Shown: positions 49,901 through 57,885, numbered from the stretch's first letter. The stretch is DNA of 64,000 bases from Stanieria cyanosphaera PCC 7437 (GCF_000317575.1 NC_019748.1:1814001-1878000), one strand, 5' to 3'. Translations and numbers: made by a program. The notes: generated by a model from the letters alone, not told the origin.

Positions 49901-50715
49901 CTATCCGCGATCAAGACGATCGACCCCTTTATTGTGTGGGACAAATTCAAGACATTCGCGATCGCCTAAAAGTGGAACGAATGAAAGATGAATTTATTTC
50001 CGTTGTCAGCCACGAACTCCGCACTCCCTTAACTTCTATTCGAGGTGCGCTCGGCATTCTAGGCTCGGGTGTTTTCGACAATAGACCAGAAAAAGCCAAA
50101 CATATGCTACAAATTGCCATCAACAATAGCGATCGCTTGGTGCGACTCGTCGATGACATTCTCAGTTTAGAACGATTGGAGTCTGGTAAAGTCCAGCTCG
50201 TGATGGAGCAATGTCAGGTCGCAGAATTAATGCAACAAGCTATAGACAGCTTACAGGCACTTGCCGAGCGAGCAGATCTGACTCTTTCAGTCACTCCCAT
50301 CTCGGCAACTTTATGGGCAGCCCCCGATGCGATCATTCAGACTCTTACCAACCTACTGAGCAATGCCATTAAGTTTTCCTCACCAGGAGATACGGTTTGG
50401 CTCAAGGCTGAAATAGGCAGTGGAGAATGGGCAACGGCCAATGGGCAACAATTCTCCGATACCCAGACTCCCTACATTCTCTTTACAGTTAAAGATCGAG
50501 GGCGCGGTATTCCCGAAGATAAACTCGAAATCATTTTTGAACAGTTCCAACAGGTGGATGTGTCCGATTCTCGGCAAAAAGGGGGAACCGGATTGGGGCT
50601 GTCAATTTGTAAAAGAATCGTGCAACAACATGGCGGACGAATTTGGGTAGAGAGTAGCCTCGGAGAGGGAAGCACCTTTTACTTTACATTGCCGATCAAG
50701 GAGGAAAATGACTAA
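46960..50715 (+). CDS. Membrane sensor histidine kinase: Cache-HAMP-PAS-PAS-GAF-PAS-HisKA-HATPase
   Basis: The 1251-residue kinase has a transmembrane helix at about 18-40, a periplasmic Cache-like sensor (about 45-340), and a second helix (about 355-372, TALLCLLTLGVALALGLVAA). HAMP follows (about 375-430), then PAS (about 440-555), PAS (about 565-690), GAF (about 705-860) and PAS (about 875-990). HisKA is next (FISVVSHELRTPLTSIRGAL, His near 1015), then HATPase with N box NLLSNAIKFS and G boxes DRGRGIPED and GGTGLGLSI. The downstream receiver gene overlaps its 3' end by 8 nt, so they are co-translated partners. The OmpR-type regulator lies just upstream. Confidence 0.92.
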   Translation: MPLALSQIFHRLIANVPLRWVLTIPFVLPTIGAVAIVGYLSYRDGQEAVEDLGHQLVAETNERVKQELETYLQTPVLINRLNVDAVARGQLDLQNIVALEAVLFARLQQFERVSAVLFASPQGTFRLVDRLPDLYLVVADPPRPEQILIYSLNSDGSRKELVRTNEGLDVRRDNPWYRRAVRTGKPGWSPIAQYGSLNFLTLDASQPVYDRTTKSLLGVFAVHIRLDYLSEFLHHLDISRSGRVIIMDRNGALIATSTEEQPYKFLAGTGYQRQFEQINIDESQDNLTRSLGKYLRKRPEILKSLERTRLLDFRYNGELQLVQIAPFQDQYGLNWQIVTVIPKSHFLKDIQENKRTTALLCLLTLGVALALGLVAADKLTASFARLSRVSRELAAGNLARRLPTDSSIYELNGLAQTFNQMADQLQQSFDRIQIALEESEEKFATVFRTSPDPMAIASLAEGRILEVNDSHVDFFGYSRAETIGRTVLVLNLWSNLDEREKFRALLHQQGSVRNLEAQLRTKSGEVRTVLVSAEVQTLEGQDCTIIVLRDISERKQAQAALQESETRFRQLAETVREGFFVYETKSDHYSYVNPAYAAIMGTPAQLFYQGMFHWLNNIHPDDCDHIEAGLLREHQGENFDEEYRFIRPNGEIRWLRSKAFPLRDETKTIVRIVGTVEDITERKQLEQSLRSQAEEERLITTITQNIRQSLDLKKILATTVIEVQQTLNAERVLIFRMNPDGSGQVIEEAVVPKYPVTDQMRWEDEHFPEDCYEYYRQGIPRIVPDVATDEWAKCLVEFMQEVGVKSKVVAPIVQVYEKSSTNAKVWGLLIVHACSHYRQWQESEVDFLQRIGNQLAIAINQANLYQQLQAELAERQQTEEAFRESEELFRRAFDDAPIGIALVSPTGQFLKANTYYCNLLEYSEEELLTLTFQNITHPTDLEADFEVFRQMMAGEIRSYHLEKRYITKQGIVIPVLLNAASIRDQDDRPLYCVGQIQDIRDRLKVERMKDEFISVVSHELRTPLTSIRGALGILGSGVFDNRPEKAKHMLQIAINNSDRLVRLVDDILSLERLESGKVQLVMEQCQVAELMQQAIDSLQALAERADLTLSVTPISATLWAAPDAIIQTLTNLLSNAIKFSSPGDTVWLKAEIGSGEWATANGQQFSDTQTPYILFTVKDRGRGIPEDKLEIIFEQFQQVDVSDSRQKGGTGLGLSICKRIVQQHGGRIWVESSLGEGSTFYFTLPIKEEND

Positions 50716-51085
50716 ACGGATTCTCATTGTGGATGATGAAGAAGATATTCGCGATGTCGTGCAGGTATCCCTAGAAGAATTTGGGGGTTGGTTGGCGATC
50801 GCTGCTGCTTCGGGTAGTGAAGGATTGCAAATCGCTAAAACCGAAGCGTTAGATGCGATTTTGTTGGATGTATCAATGCCCGATCTAGATGGTTTTCAGC
50901 TATGTGAGGAACTCAAGATAGACCCTACAACTCAGAACATTCCAGTGATTTTGTTGACAGCGAAAGTTTTGCCAAGCGATCGCCAGCGATTTGCCGCTCT
51001 CGAGGTTGCAGGCGTGATCGCCAAGCCCTTCGATCCAATAACGGTTTGGCAACAGGTTGCAGAAATATTGGATTGGAATGGATAA
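50708..51085 (+). CDS. CheY-like response regulator
   Basis: The 125-residue single receiver has the acidic pair in ILIVDDEEDIRDVV, phospho-Asp in DAILLDVSMPDLDGF, the Thr switch in VILLTAKVLPS and Lys in VIAKPFDPITVW. Its start overlaps the kinase stop by 8 nt. No output domain, so it may pass phosphate to the HPt of the OmpR-type regulator, an inference. Confidence 0.93.
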   Translation: MTKRILIVDDEEDIRDVVQVSLEEFGGWLAIAAASGSEGLQIAKTEALDAILLDVSMPDLDGFQLCEELKIDPTTQNIPVILLTAKVLPSDRQRFAALEVAGVIAKPFDPITVWQQVAEILDWNG

Positions 51086-51093
51086 AAACGTCT

Positions 51094-51112
51094 TTTCATA
51101 TCAATTTCATAT
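51094..51112 (+). promoter_or_regulatory. Direct-repeat regulatory site 3 (island motif)
   Basis: TTTCATAT-CAA-TTTCATAT followed by CTTTTTGTTCTAATCTAAA. It begins 9 nt after the CheY-like stop and about 280 nt before the degenerate receiver gene. Together with site 4 it shares the left flank GTCTTTTCATATCA. The rest of the 51086-51391 gap shows no gene. Confidence 0.75.
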
Positions 51113-51391
51113 CTTTTTGTTCTAATCTAAAAAGCGAATCATCTCAGTCACTTTTATGTGTTTACTGTCATGTTGGAGTGGCGATCGATGTTTTAAACTA
51201 AGCTTTCTAAAAGCTACACGAGCATGATTATACTTCTGCACGGGTTATGGTAACGCTTGCCAGACAAGTGTTATAAAAGCTGTAACTGAACTTCGATCTC
51301 CATTTTCAGGCTGAAGAAATGCTTAAACAGCTTCTTGAATAGTCATCCTAATGAAGGCTGTTCCCTTTTTAACGACAGAGGGGCGTTATTC

Positions 51392-51781
51392 ATGTCTAGA
51401 AAATCAATTTTATTGATCGAACATGAAGCCAGCATCGGAGAAGTTTTGCGTACCTGCCTCAGTGAGTTCGGCGGCTGGAGAGTCATTCTATCGAACTCGA
51501 TTCAAGAGGGAGTCGATCTGTGTATGGCGACTCGCCCTGATGTCATCTTGCTAGATACTTCTATTTCAGAAATAGATGCTCTGATATTTATCGAACAACT
51601 GAAACAACATTCAATGGATAGAGCTATCCCAATTTTACTGATTACTGCCAGAGCCAGTTGGTTTACCTTAAAGCAACTTCACCAAATGGGATTTGCTGGA
51701 GCGATCGCCAAACCTTTTAATCCCTCAACTCTATCCACTCAAATTTCTCACTTGCTGGGATGGAGTGAGAAAGAGTTTTAG
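51392..51781 (+). CDS. Divergent response-regulator receiver domain protein
   Basis: Starting at the ATG at 51392 (MSRKSILLIEH) gives 129 residues; an in-frame ATG at 51335 would add 19 residues without receiver character. The fold is a receiver with phospho-Asp in DVILLDTSISEIDAL, Thr in ILLITARASW and Lys in AIAKPFNPSTLS. The first acidic pair is changed (IEHEASIGEVL: His-Glu in place of Asp-Asp), so Mg binding and phosphorylation may be weakened. Likely derived from the neighbouring CheY-like gene; the GW/LGW C-termini are alike. Confidence 0.85.
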   Translation: MSRKSILLIEHEASIGEVLRTCLSEFGGWRVILSNSIQEGVDLCMATRPDVILLDTSISEIDALIFIEQLKQHSMDRAIPILLITARASWFTLKQLHQMGFAGAIAKPFNPSTLSTQISHLLGWSEKEF

Positions 51782-51855
51782 CCAGCCTATTTCAAATCTG
51801 ATTAGCTCGAACCAGTCAAGAAGGATTACAAATCAAGATTAACTAGGAGAAAAAT

Positions 51856-52350
51856 ATGTCAACTTTAACCGTCTGGAAATTCAATACTACTGATGGGGCA
51901 GATAATGCATTGAGCAAACTAGAAACCCTGCAAAAACAGCAGTTGATTCAAGTTCTAGATGCAGCCATCGTATCTTGGCCGCGGGGACGAAAACGGCCTA
52001 AAACTTACCAGGCGATGAATACTGTGGGAGCGGGTGCCCTAGGAGGAGCTTTTTGGGGAATGTTGTTTGGTCTGCTCTTTTTTGGGCCATTATTAGGGAT
52101 AATAGTGGGTGCGACAGCAGGTGCGCTTTCAGGTAAGTTTACTGACTATGGGATTAATGACAATTTTATCAAAGAGTTGCAAAGCAAAGTCACAGAAGGA
52201 ACTTCTGCCTTATTTTTATTGACGGGGCAAGTCACGATAGACAAGGTTGAAGCAGCTTTCGCACCCGATGAAAAAGGCGAATTGATTCAATCGAATCTAT
52301 CTATTGAGCAAGAAGCCAGGCTGCGGGAAGACTTTGGCGCAGAGGTATAG
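51856..52350 (+). CDS. DUF1269 membrane stress protein
   Basis: The 164-residue protein starts at an ATG with AGGAGAAAA 5-8 nt upstream. Family features are STLTVWKFNTTDGADNAL, then WPRGRKRPKTYQA, and a glycine-rich hydrophobic hairpin (about 55-98; GALGGAFWGMLFGLLFFGPL, then LGIIVGATAGAL). DUF1269 proteins are often linked to acid or general stress in bacteria, but the mechanism is not known. It sits 74 nt after the divergent receiver gene and probably shares its promoter at site 3. Confidence 0.85.
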   Translation: MSTLTVWKFNTTDGADNALSKLETLQKQQLIQVLDAAIVSWPRGRKRPKTYQAMNTVGAGALGGAFWGMLFGLLFFGPLLGIIVGATAGALSGKFTDYGINDNFIKELQSKVTEGTSALFLLTGQVTIDKVEAAFAPDEKGELIQSNLSIEQEARLREDFGAEV

Positions 52351-52413
52351 AGCTAGGTAATAGGTAATGAGTAATGAATGAAAAGTTATAAGTTATGAAT
52401 TCTAAATTTTTAA

Positions 52414-52492
52414 CTCAACGCTCAGCACGACTAAACGAGGGGCTGTGTCGTCCCCTTACCTTGTAAGCCCCTTGTCGAGAGTAAACGTTGAG
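52414..52492. repeat. Nested inverted repeat between DUF1269 and arcA
   Basis: CTCAACG (52414-52420) pairs with CGTTGAG (52486-52492), and inside GGGGCT pairs with AGCCCC. It may terminate the DUF1269 transcript or be a palindromic element. The remaining 52351-52669 gap holds short TAATGAGTAATGAAT repeats. Confidence 0.5.
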
Positions 52493-52669
52493 CTTGCTCA
52501 AAATTCAAAATTTTTTGTTACCTGCTCCCTACTACCTCTATTCTGATTCCTGGCTTTAGTATTTACCTTCGGTGATGGTTTCGTTTTATCTGTGGCTGCG
52601 CTCGCTCTTAGATCTGACCCTTATGCGCTCGTAAAAGGTCGAATCTGCAATCTAATCGGAGGAGTTATT

Positions 52670-53935
52670 ATGACTGTCGTTAAAGATCGAAGTTCCATTT
52701 CTTATGGAGTCCACTCAGAAGTGGGCAAGCTGCGAAAAGTAATGGTGTGTTCGCCAGGCTTGGCACATGCCCGTTTGACCCCCACCAACTGCGACGATCT
52801 GCTGTTTGACGATGTGCTGTGGGTAGAGCGAGCCAAGCAGGATCATTTAGACTTCATGGCAAAGATGCGCGATCGCGGTATTGAAGTCGTCGAAATGCAC
52901 GAACTGCTGGCCCAAACTCTTAATATTTCAGAAGCAAAAAAATGGATTTTAGACCAACAGATCGTACCCAATGAAGTCGGACTGGGTCTAATTGAGGACG
53001 TTCGAGCCTTTTTAGAAAGCTTGATTTCTACACAATTAGCTGAATATCTCATCGGTGGACTTGCCGCTTACGATATCCCCAAAGATTTTGGTGGGGACTT
53101 TCTCCGGGCAGCTCAAGAAGCAAGTGGTATTACCGGCTATTTACTACCGCCCTTGCCCAATACCTTGTACACTCGCGATACTACCTGCTGGCTTTATGGC
53201 GGTGTTACCCTCAATCCACTCTACTGGCCCGCTCGCCACGAAGAAACCGTCCTTACAACAGCAATTTACAAATTTCACCCCAGCTTTGCCCAAGCAAACT
53301 TCCAAATTTGGTGGGGCGATCCAGAAGTCAACCACGGTTCGGCGACCCTCGAAGGTGGGGATGTCATGCCTATCGGTAACGGCATTGTCCTGATTGGCAT
53401 GAGCGAACGCACCTCGCGCCAAGCAATTACCCAACTGGCAGCAGCTTTATTTAGTAAGGGAGGTGCCCAACGGGTAATTGTCGCTGGGATGCCTAAACTT
53501 CGGTCGGCGATGCACCTCGATACGGTATTTACCTTTTGCGACCGCGATGTCGTCACCTTGTTTCCCGAGATTATGGATCGAGTCGCAACCTTTTCTCTCT
53601 GGCCGAGCGACAAACCTCCTGGGTACGAATTGACTAAAGAGTCTCAGCCATTTGTCGATGTGGTAGCTGCATCCCTGAGTCTGAAAAAGCTGCGGGTTGT
53701 AGAGACTGGGGGCAACACCTATGCCAGACAGCGTCAGCAGTGGGATAGCGGCAACAACGTTGTCTGCTTGGAACCAGGTGTAGTTTTCGCCTACGATCGC
53801 AATACTCATACCAATAACGCGATACGCGAAGAAGGGATAGAAGTTATCCCCATCGTGGGCAGTGAATTGGGACGCGGACGGGGTGGCGGTCATTGCATGA
53901 CCTGTCCGTTGATTCGGGATGCAGTTGATTTCTAA
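52670..53935 (+). CDS. arcA: Arginine deiminase, proteobacterial type
   Basis: Arginine deiminase converts L-arginine to citrulline and ammonia. Starting at the ATG at 52670 (GGAGGAGTTATT just before) gives 421 residues. The protein tracks Pseudomonas-type ArcA along its length: [97 protein letters not shown] and the catalytic end [18 protein letters not shown] with the nucleophile Cys. It is not the cyanobacterial arginine dihydrolase (ArgZ/AgrE). No carbamate kinase, ornithine carbamoyltransferase or arginine/ornithine antiporter gene is present nearby. Transfer is likely. Confidence 0.94.
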   Translation: MTVVKDRSSISYGVHSEVGKLRKVMVCSPGLAHARLTPTNCDDLLFDDVLWVERAKQDHLDFMAKMRDRGIEVVEMHELLAQTLNISEAKKWILDQQIVPNEVGLGLIEDVRAFLESLISTQLAEYLIGGLAAYDIPKDFGGDFLRAAQEASGITGYLLPPLPNTLYTRDTTCWLYGGVTLNPLYWPARHEETVLTTAIYKFHPSFAQANFQIWWGDPEVNHGSATLEGGDVMPIGNGIVLIGMSERTSRQAITQLAAALFSKGGAQRVIVAGMPKLRSAMHLDTVFTFCDRDVVTLFPEIMDRVATFSLWPSDKPPGYELTKESQPFVDVVAASLSLKKLRVVETGGNTYARQRQQWDSGNNVVCLEPGVVFAYDRNTHTNNAIREEGIEVIPIVGSELGRGRGGGHCMTCPLIRDAVDF

Positions 53936-54010
53936 GAAGATGGTTGAGTGGCATTCAATTTATTAAATGCTGAAACAGCAGATATTTTAGCAATTGGAGG
54001 AACACTTATT

Positions 54011-54832
54011 ATGGGTACTGAACAAAAAAGGGGTGCTCTAGTCATTATTGGCGGAGCAGAAGATAGAGAAGGCGAGCTTCTAGTCTTGCGAGAATTTATC
54101 CGAACGGCTGGTGGCGTGAAAGCTCGAATCGCGGTAATGACTGCCGCTACTGGTTATCCCAGAGAAGTAGGAGACGAATACACCGACATTTTTGAGCGAT
54201 TAGGAGCAGAGTCAGTGGAGGTAATTCATACCGAACACCGCGACGATTCCGAACGAGAAGACTCTCTCCGCATCGTTAAGGAGGCAACAGGCATCTTCTT
54301 TACCGGAGGTGACCAAATGCGCATTGTAAACTTCATCAAAGGAACGTCTTTAGATAAGGTTATTCACAATCGTTATGAGGAAGGAGCCGTAATTGGCGGC
54401 ACCAGTGCTGGGGCTGCCATGATGCCCGATCAAATGATTTTGGGAGGGACATCCGTGGCCAATCCCAGTGTTGATGCGGTTAGTATAGGTCCTGGTATGG
54501 GGTTTTTACCAGGTATCCTCGTGGATCAGCATTTTGCTCAACGAGGTCGCCTCGGTCGCCTGCTGGCAGCCCTGGTGCTGGAACCTGCCGTACTAGGTTT
54601 AGGCATTGATGAAGACACGGCTATCATTATCAACGGCGATGAATTTGAAGTAGTAGGAAGGGGTGCCGTTACCGTCGTTGATGAAACGACCTCTACCCAC
54701 AACAACCTGGAAGGATTGCTCAAAGATGAACCCATTGCCCTTTGTGGGGTGCAGTTGCATATTTTACCCCACGGCTATCGGTTTAACCTGAAGACGCACC
54801 TACCACGGTTTGTTGAAAAAGGTAAGGGTTAA
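54011..54832 (+). CDS. cphB: Cyanophycinase
   Basis: Cyanophycinase is a serine exopeptidase that releases beta-Asp-Arg dipeptides from cyanophycin. The start at 54011, preceded by GGAGGAACACTT, gives 273 residues, the usual length; an in-frame GTG at 53948 is less likely. Key segments are GALVIIGGAEDREGE, TGGDQMRIVNF, the nucleophile elbow GGTSAGAAMMPDQM, VDQHFAQRGRLGRLLAAL and LGLGIDEDTAIII. It lies 75 nt after arcA on the same strand. Its last 55 nt are copied at 56535. Confidence 0.93.
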   Translation: MGTEQKRGALVIIGGAEDREGELLVLREFIRTAGGVKARIAVMTAATGYPREVGDEYTDIFERLGAESVEVIHTEHRDDSEREDSLRIVKEATGIFFTGGDQMRIVNFIKGTSLDKVIHNRYEEGAVIGGTSAGAAMMPDQMILGGTSVANPSVDAVSIGPGMGFLPGILVDQHFAQRGRLGRLLAALVLEPAVLGLGIDEDTAIIINGDEFEVVGRGAVTVVDETTSTHNNLEGLLKDEPIALCGVQLHILPHGYRFNLKTHLPRFVEKGKG

Positions 54833-54959
54833 AGATGACGACTTTAAATTAATTCGCAAAAGACAGTTTACACTGGCGATCAAATCCAGGGGTATCTGTC
54901 GTCAGTCAATTAGATATTAACGACCTCGAACCTGGCAAAAAGCACCGCTTTTTCTGCCA
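54778..54959 (+). repeat. Left copy of 182-bp direct repeat flanking the ClC gene (with dead hydrolase start)
   Basis: This copy covers the cphB 3' end plus a broken start of the downstream hydrolase gene (54834-54959). Aligned by eye with 56535-56716 it shows about 18 differences, including two 1-nt indels. The first indel turns the hydrolase start ATG-ACG-ACT into a frame that stops after five codons. Homology ends sharply near 54959. Confidence 0.88.
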
Positions 54960-55027
54960 AATTTTCGCTCAATATACATTTGAACTGATAACGCTCACCC
55001 CACAACCACTCTTCGTACAAAAACGCC

Positions 55028-56440
55028 ATGGCAAACGACAAGCTACTATCTCTGTTGACCAGCGTGGGCGGATGGACTATTGGCGGTCTGCTCGGAGGTT
55101 TAGTCGGCTCCTTGGCTGCGGTTCTGCTGACCGAGTCGATCAAGCGAAGCCTCGATGCCGTTTCCAGACTAGACACCGTCTGGCTGCTGCTGCTGCCATT
55201 GCTCGGTGTTACGCTAGCTGTGCTGGTGTTGCATGGACTAGGCAAGGGTAAAGCCGTGCAGGTATTGGTTTCCCCTAAAGCCGCTCTCCCTCTGCGCCGA
55301 CTTCCACCGCCCACATGGTACTCCTTCCCCCACGACGTTATGCGCCGACTTCCACCGCCTACATGGTACTCCTTCCCCCACGACGTTGCCCGGGCCGATC
55401 TCTCCGCCGACGTGGTGGCCACGGCCGGAGCAGAAGAACGCTTCCCCTGGAATCTGGCACCATTGCGTGCCCTTGCCATCTTATCCACTGTTGGGCTTGG
55501 TGCGACTATGGGAACAGAATCTCCAGCAGCCCATATCGGTGTTGCGACGGGGGTCTGGTTGGGTAGCACAAATCCAGCGCTGCGCCGACTGGTGCGGCCT
55601 ATGGCAGTAGGTGGTGGTGCTGCGGGTGTGGCTGCCTTGATGGGGATACCGCTGGTGGGCAGCTTCTTCATGTTTGAACTGAGTCAGCGACGAAAGGTTC
55701 CGATCGCCCCTAAGCGAGTGGCTGCGATGTTAGCGGGCGGACTGGTGGGATGGGGAGTCAACGTAGCCTTCAGGCTCGATCTGATCCGGCTCGTCGTGCC
55801 GAAGGTTTCCCCCGCTGACTTCTGGGATGGGGTGGCTGCTGCTCTGTTCATCGGAGCGCTCGCGGGCGCGATTACGGCGCTCACTGGTGAGGCCATCTAC
55901 TGGGCTCGAGGTTTACCGACCAAGCCAGTCATTCGTCTCCTGATTGGTGGCATGGTTATGCTATCTCTGGCGATGGTGATAGGACTGATTGCCACCCCAA
56001 CAGCGGCCTTTGGTCCTGGGGGAGCCGCCATCATCTGGGCCGAAACCGTCCAAACTAGCCCTTACCAACTACTGGCTGTGGCTCTGCTTCGGGCGGCATC
56101 GACCACTGCTGCCGTTGTAGCCGGGGGCTGTGGTGGCGTGTTTGTACCTTTTCTAGCGATCGGCGACCTGAGTGGCCGAGTGTTTGCGACAGCATTTGGG
56201 ATTCCGGCAGATCTGGCGGGTGCCGCTGGAGCAGCAGCTGGCATTACTGGTGGCTATCGGCTACCGTTCACAGCTGTAGCAATGGTGCTAGGGATCGGTG
56301 GCCCAAGTACAGCCAAGCTAACCTGCCTCGCCACAGTTGTGGTCGCCGCCCTCTCTGGATTGGTGACTACACGGGCAGTTAATACACTGTCCAGTTCCCT
56401 GTTCACCACGCTCCGTCGGAAGAGATCGTCAGCAGACTAA
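55028..56440 (+). CDS. ClC family chloride channel/antiporter
   Basis: The 470-residue membrane protein has about ten hydrophobic helices. The motif GTESPAAHIG (Glu near residue 162) matches the GxEGP gate, and GGVFVPFLAIGD matches the GxFxP motif of ClC proteins. Retention of the gating Glu leaves open H+/Cl- exchange. The classical GSGIP selectivity motif is not visible where expected; that stretch holds a 16-residue in-frame duplication. GC content and codon use are clearly higher than in neighbours. No strong RBS precedes the ATG. With its flanks it appears inserted between cphB and the hydrolase gene. Confidence 0.78.
   Translation: MANDKLLSLLTSVGGWTIGGLLGGLVGSLAAVLLTESIKRSLDAVSRLDTVWLLLLPLLGVTLAVLVLHGLGKGKAVQVLVSPKAALPLRRLPPPTWYSFPHDVMRRLPPPTWYSFPHDVARADLSADVVATAGAEERFPWNLAPLRALAILSTVGLGATMGTESPAAHIGVATGVWLGSTNPALRRLVRPMAVGGGAAGVAALMGIPLVGSFFMFELSQRRKVPIAPKRVAAMLAGGLVGWGVNVAFRLDLIRLVVPKVSPADFWDGVAAALFIGALAGAITALTGEAIYWARGLPTKPVIRLLIGGMVMLSLAMVIGLIATPTAAFGPGGAAIIWAETVQTSPYQLLAVALLRAASTTAAVVAGGCGGVFVPFLAIGDLSGRVFATAFGIPADLAGAAGAAAGITGGYRLPFTAVAMVLGIGGPSTAKLTCLATVVVAALSGLVTTRAVNTLSSSLFTTLRRKRSSAD
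55293..55388 (+). repeat. 48-bp in-frame tandem duplication inside the ClC gene
   Basis: Two adjacent 48-nt copies (55293-55340 and 55341-55388) differ at one base. Each encodes the 16 residues RRLPPPTWYSFPHDV plus one. The near-identity indicates a recent slippage or duplication event. Confidence 0.93.
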
Positions 56441-56534
56441 AACTGGATCGAGGACGTTCAATACCTGTAGCGACCCAGAATGTGCGATTCGTTTCTAGGT
56501 GAATAAATAGCCTAGAGTGTCGGTCAAACATAAA

Positions 56535-56716
56535 TCGGTTTAACCTGAAAACTCACTTACCACGGTTTGTTGAAAGAGGCAAAAGTGAAAAATGACGACT
56601 CTAATTAATTCGCAGAAGACAGTTTACACTGGCGATCAAATCCAGGGGGTATCTGTCATCAGTCAGTTAGATATCAACGACCTCGAACCAGGCAAAAAGC
56701 ACCGCTTTTTCTTCCA
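56535..56716 (+). repeat. Right copy of 182-bp direct repeat flanking the ClC gene
   Basis: The first 55 nt are a leftover of a cyanophycinase 3' end (NLKTHLPRFVERGK in frame, no gene body). The rest is the true start of the hydrolase gene at 56592. The homology with 54778-54959 begins abruptly at TCGGTTTAACC. Confidence 0.88.
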
Positions 56717-57647
56717 GGGGGTGCAAATGGGTACCGGTCAGCACTGGTATGTTCCCGTCGTTGTTGCCAAAGGCATTCGTGACGGTAAGCGGATCTCCCT
56801 GACTGCTGGGGTACACGGCGATGAATTAAGCCCAGTGAATGCAGTGCAGCGAATCATGGCAAATCTCGATCCGACAAAAATGTCGGGTACGGCGATCGCT
56901 GTATTTGACCTCTCTCGTCCGGCCAAGGAATACACGCAGCGCAAGTGGCCTGTTGCACAAAAAGGCGGTTCCTTAATCGACCTCAATCGCGTGTGGCCGG
57001 GCAACGAAATGGGCGACGATACGCCGACACGTCATGCTGGCATTCTCTGGAATCGACTGTTTAAACATAACGTCGATGTTGCCCTTGACTATCACACGGC
57101 TTCGACTGGTGGCGATTTTACGATGTTCATCTTCGCCGACTTTCGTAAGTCGGAAATCCGAAAAATTGCCGAGCTGTTTCCATGCGAACAGATCAAGAAC
57201 GATTTGGGCGAAAGCGGTTCCCTCGAAATGGCGTTCGTCGAGGCGGGCATCTCGGTTATAACTATCGAGATCGGCGGTCCCCGTATCTTCGATCAACCGA
57301 AGATCGCGATGGTCGTCGAAGGCAGCACGAACGTCCTCAAGCACTATAAAGTGATTGACGGTTCTATGGGTCGCACGTCCCAGGAAGCTGGAACCTTCTT
57401 CGGCGATGCTTTTGAGACCATCCGTTCGACGACTGGCGGTTATCTCGAGTTGCTTGTCGATCTTAGAGACAAAGTTACACCAGGTCAGAAAATCGCCCTC
57501 CAGCGCAACTCTTTCGGCGATGTCGTCGCCGAGTATACAGCTAGCGTGGCAGGGGAAGTCGCAACGATCGCTCGCGATGCTCTCTGCGAACCTGGCTCGC
57601 GGATAATGCAGATTTTGTACGACAGCGCGAACTCGATAAATCAGTAA
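56592..57647 (+). CDS. Succinylglutamate desuccinylase/aspartoacylase family hydrolase
   Basis: The 351-residue protein belongs to the M14-like zinc hydrolases. Zn ligands are in AGVHGDELSPVNAV (His, Glu) and the downstream VDVALDYHTAS (His); DLNRVWPGN is the substrate-arginine loop and ITIEIGG carries the likely catalytic Glu. A C-terminal beta domain (about 275-345) is typical. Family members cleave N-acyl or amide bonds of amino acids. With arcA and cphB alongside, a role on aspartyl/arginyl compounds from cyanophycin is possible, but this is inference. It was originally adjacent to cphB, as the flanking repeat shows. Confidence 0.85.
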   Translation: MTTLINSQKTVYTGDQIQGVSVISQLDINDLEPGKKHRFFFQGVQMGTGQHWYVPVVVAKGIRDGKRISLTAGVHGDELSPVNAVQRIMANLDPTKMSGTAIAVFDLSRPAKEYTQRKWPVAQKGGSLIDLNRVWPGNEMGDDTPTRHAGILWNRLFKHNVDVALDYHTASTGGDFTMFIFADFRKSEIRKIAELFPCEQIKNDLGESGSLEMAFVEAGISVITIEIGGPRIFDQPKIAMVVEGSTNVLKHYKVIDGSMGRTSQEAGTFFGDAFETIRSTTGGYLELLVDLRDKVTPGQKIALQRNSFGDVVAEYTASVAGEVATIARDALCEPGSRIMQILYDSANSINQ

Positions 57648-57755
57648 TCAAGAGTATTTGATCTAGAAAACGTAGGGCTTACAAGCACTTGATTAAACCC
57701 TAAATGCTTGTAATATCAAGTTCGGTTGAATAATTATATTAAAGTTGAGGTCAGA

Positions 57756-57849
57756 TATAGCAGTTCTCATACTGGTGAGGTACAAAGTATTTGGATTTAA
57801 GGCAGGAGGCAGGTGTTAAGTGTACCTCGTGGATTCGAGAAACGCTATA
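57756..57849. mobile_element. 94-bp MITE-like element
   Basis: The ends are inverted: TATAG, then GTTCTC, then GAGGTACA at the left, against TGTACCTC, then GAGAA, then CTATA at the right. TA dinucleotides border it, recalling IS630/Tc1-type elements that target TA. No ORF is present. A half copy is at 30467-30502. Confidence 0.65.
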
Positions 57850-57852
57850 ACA

Positions 57853-57885
57853 AGTAATTAGTAATTAGTAATTAGTAATTAGTAA
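57853..57885. repeat. Short tandem heptamer repeat (AGTAATT)n
   Basis: Four tandem units of the same heptamer seen at 18178. It directly follows the MITE-like element. The surrounding 57648-58570 stretch (over 900 nt) otherwise holds relics and a 64-codon ORF at 57942-58136 that I could not recognise. Confidence 0.8.

Noticed and set aside
54910-55671. 253-codon minus-strand ORF opposite the ClC gene
   Set aside because: Low-complexity Ala/Pro/Ser/Thr composition, a shadow of the GC-rich ClC coding strand.
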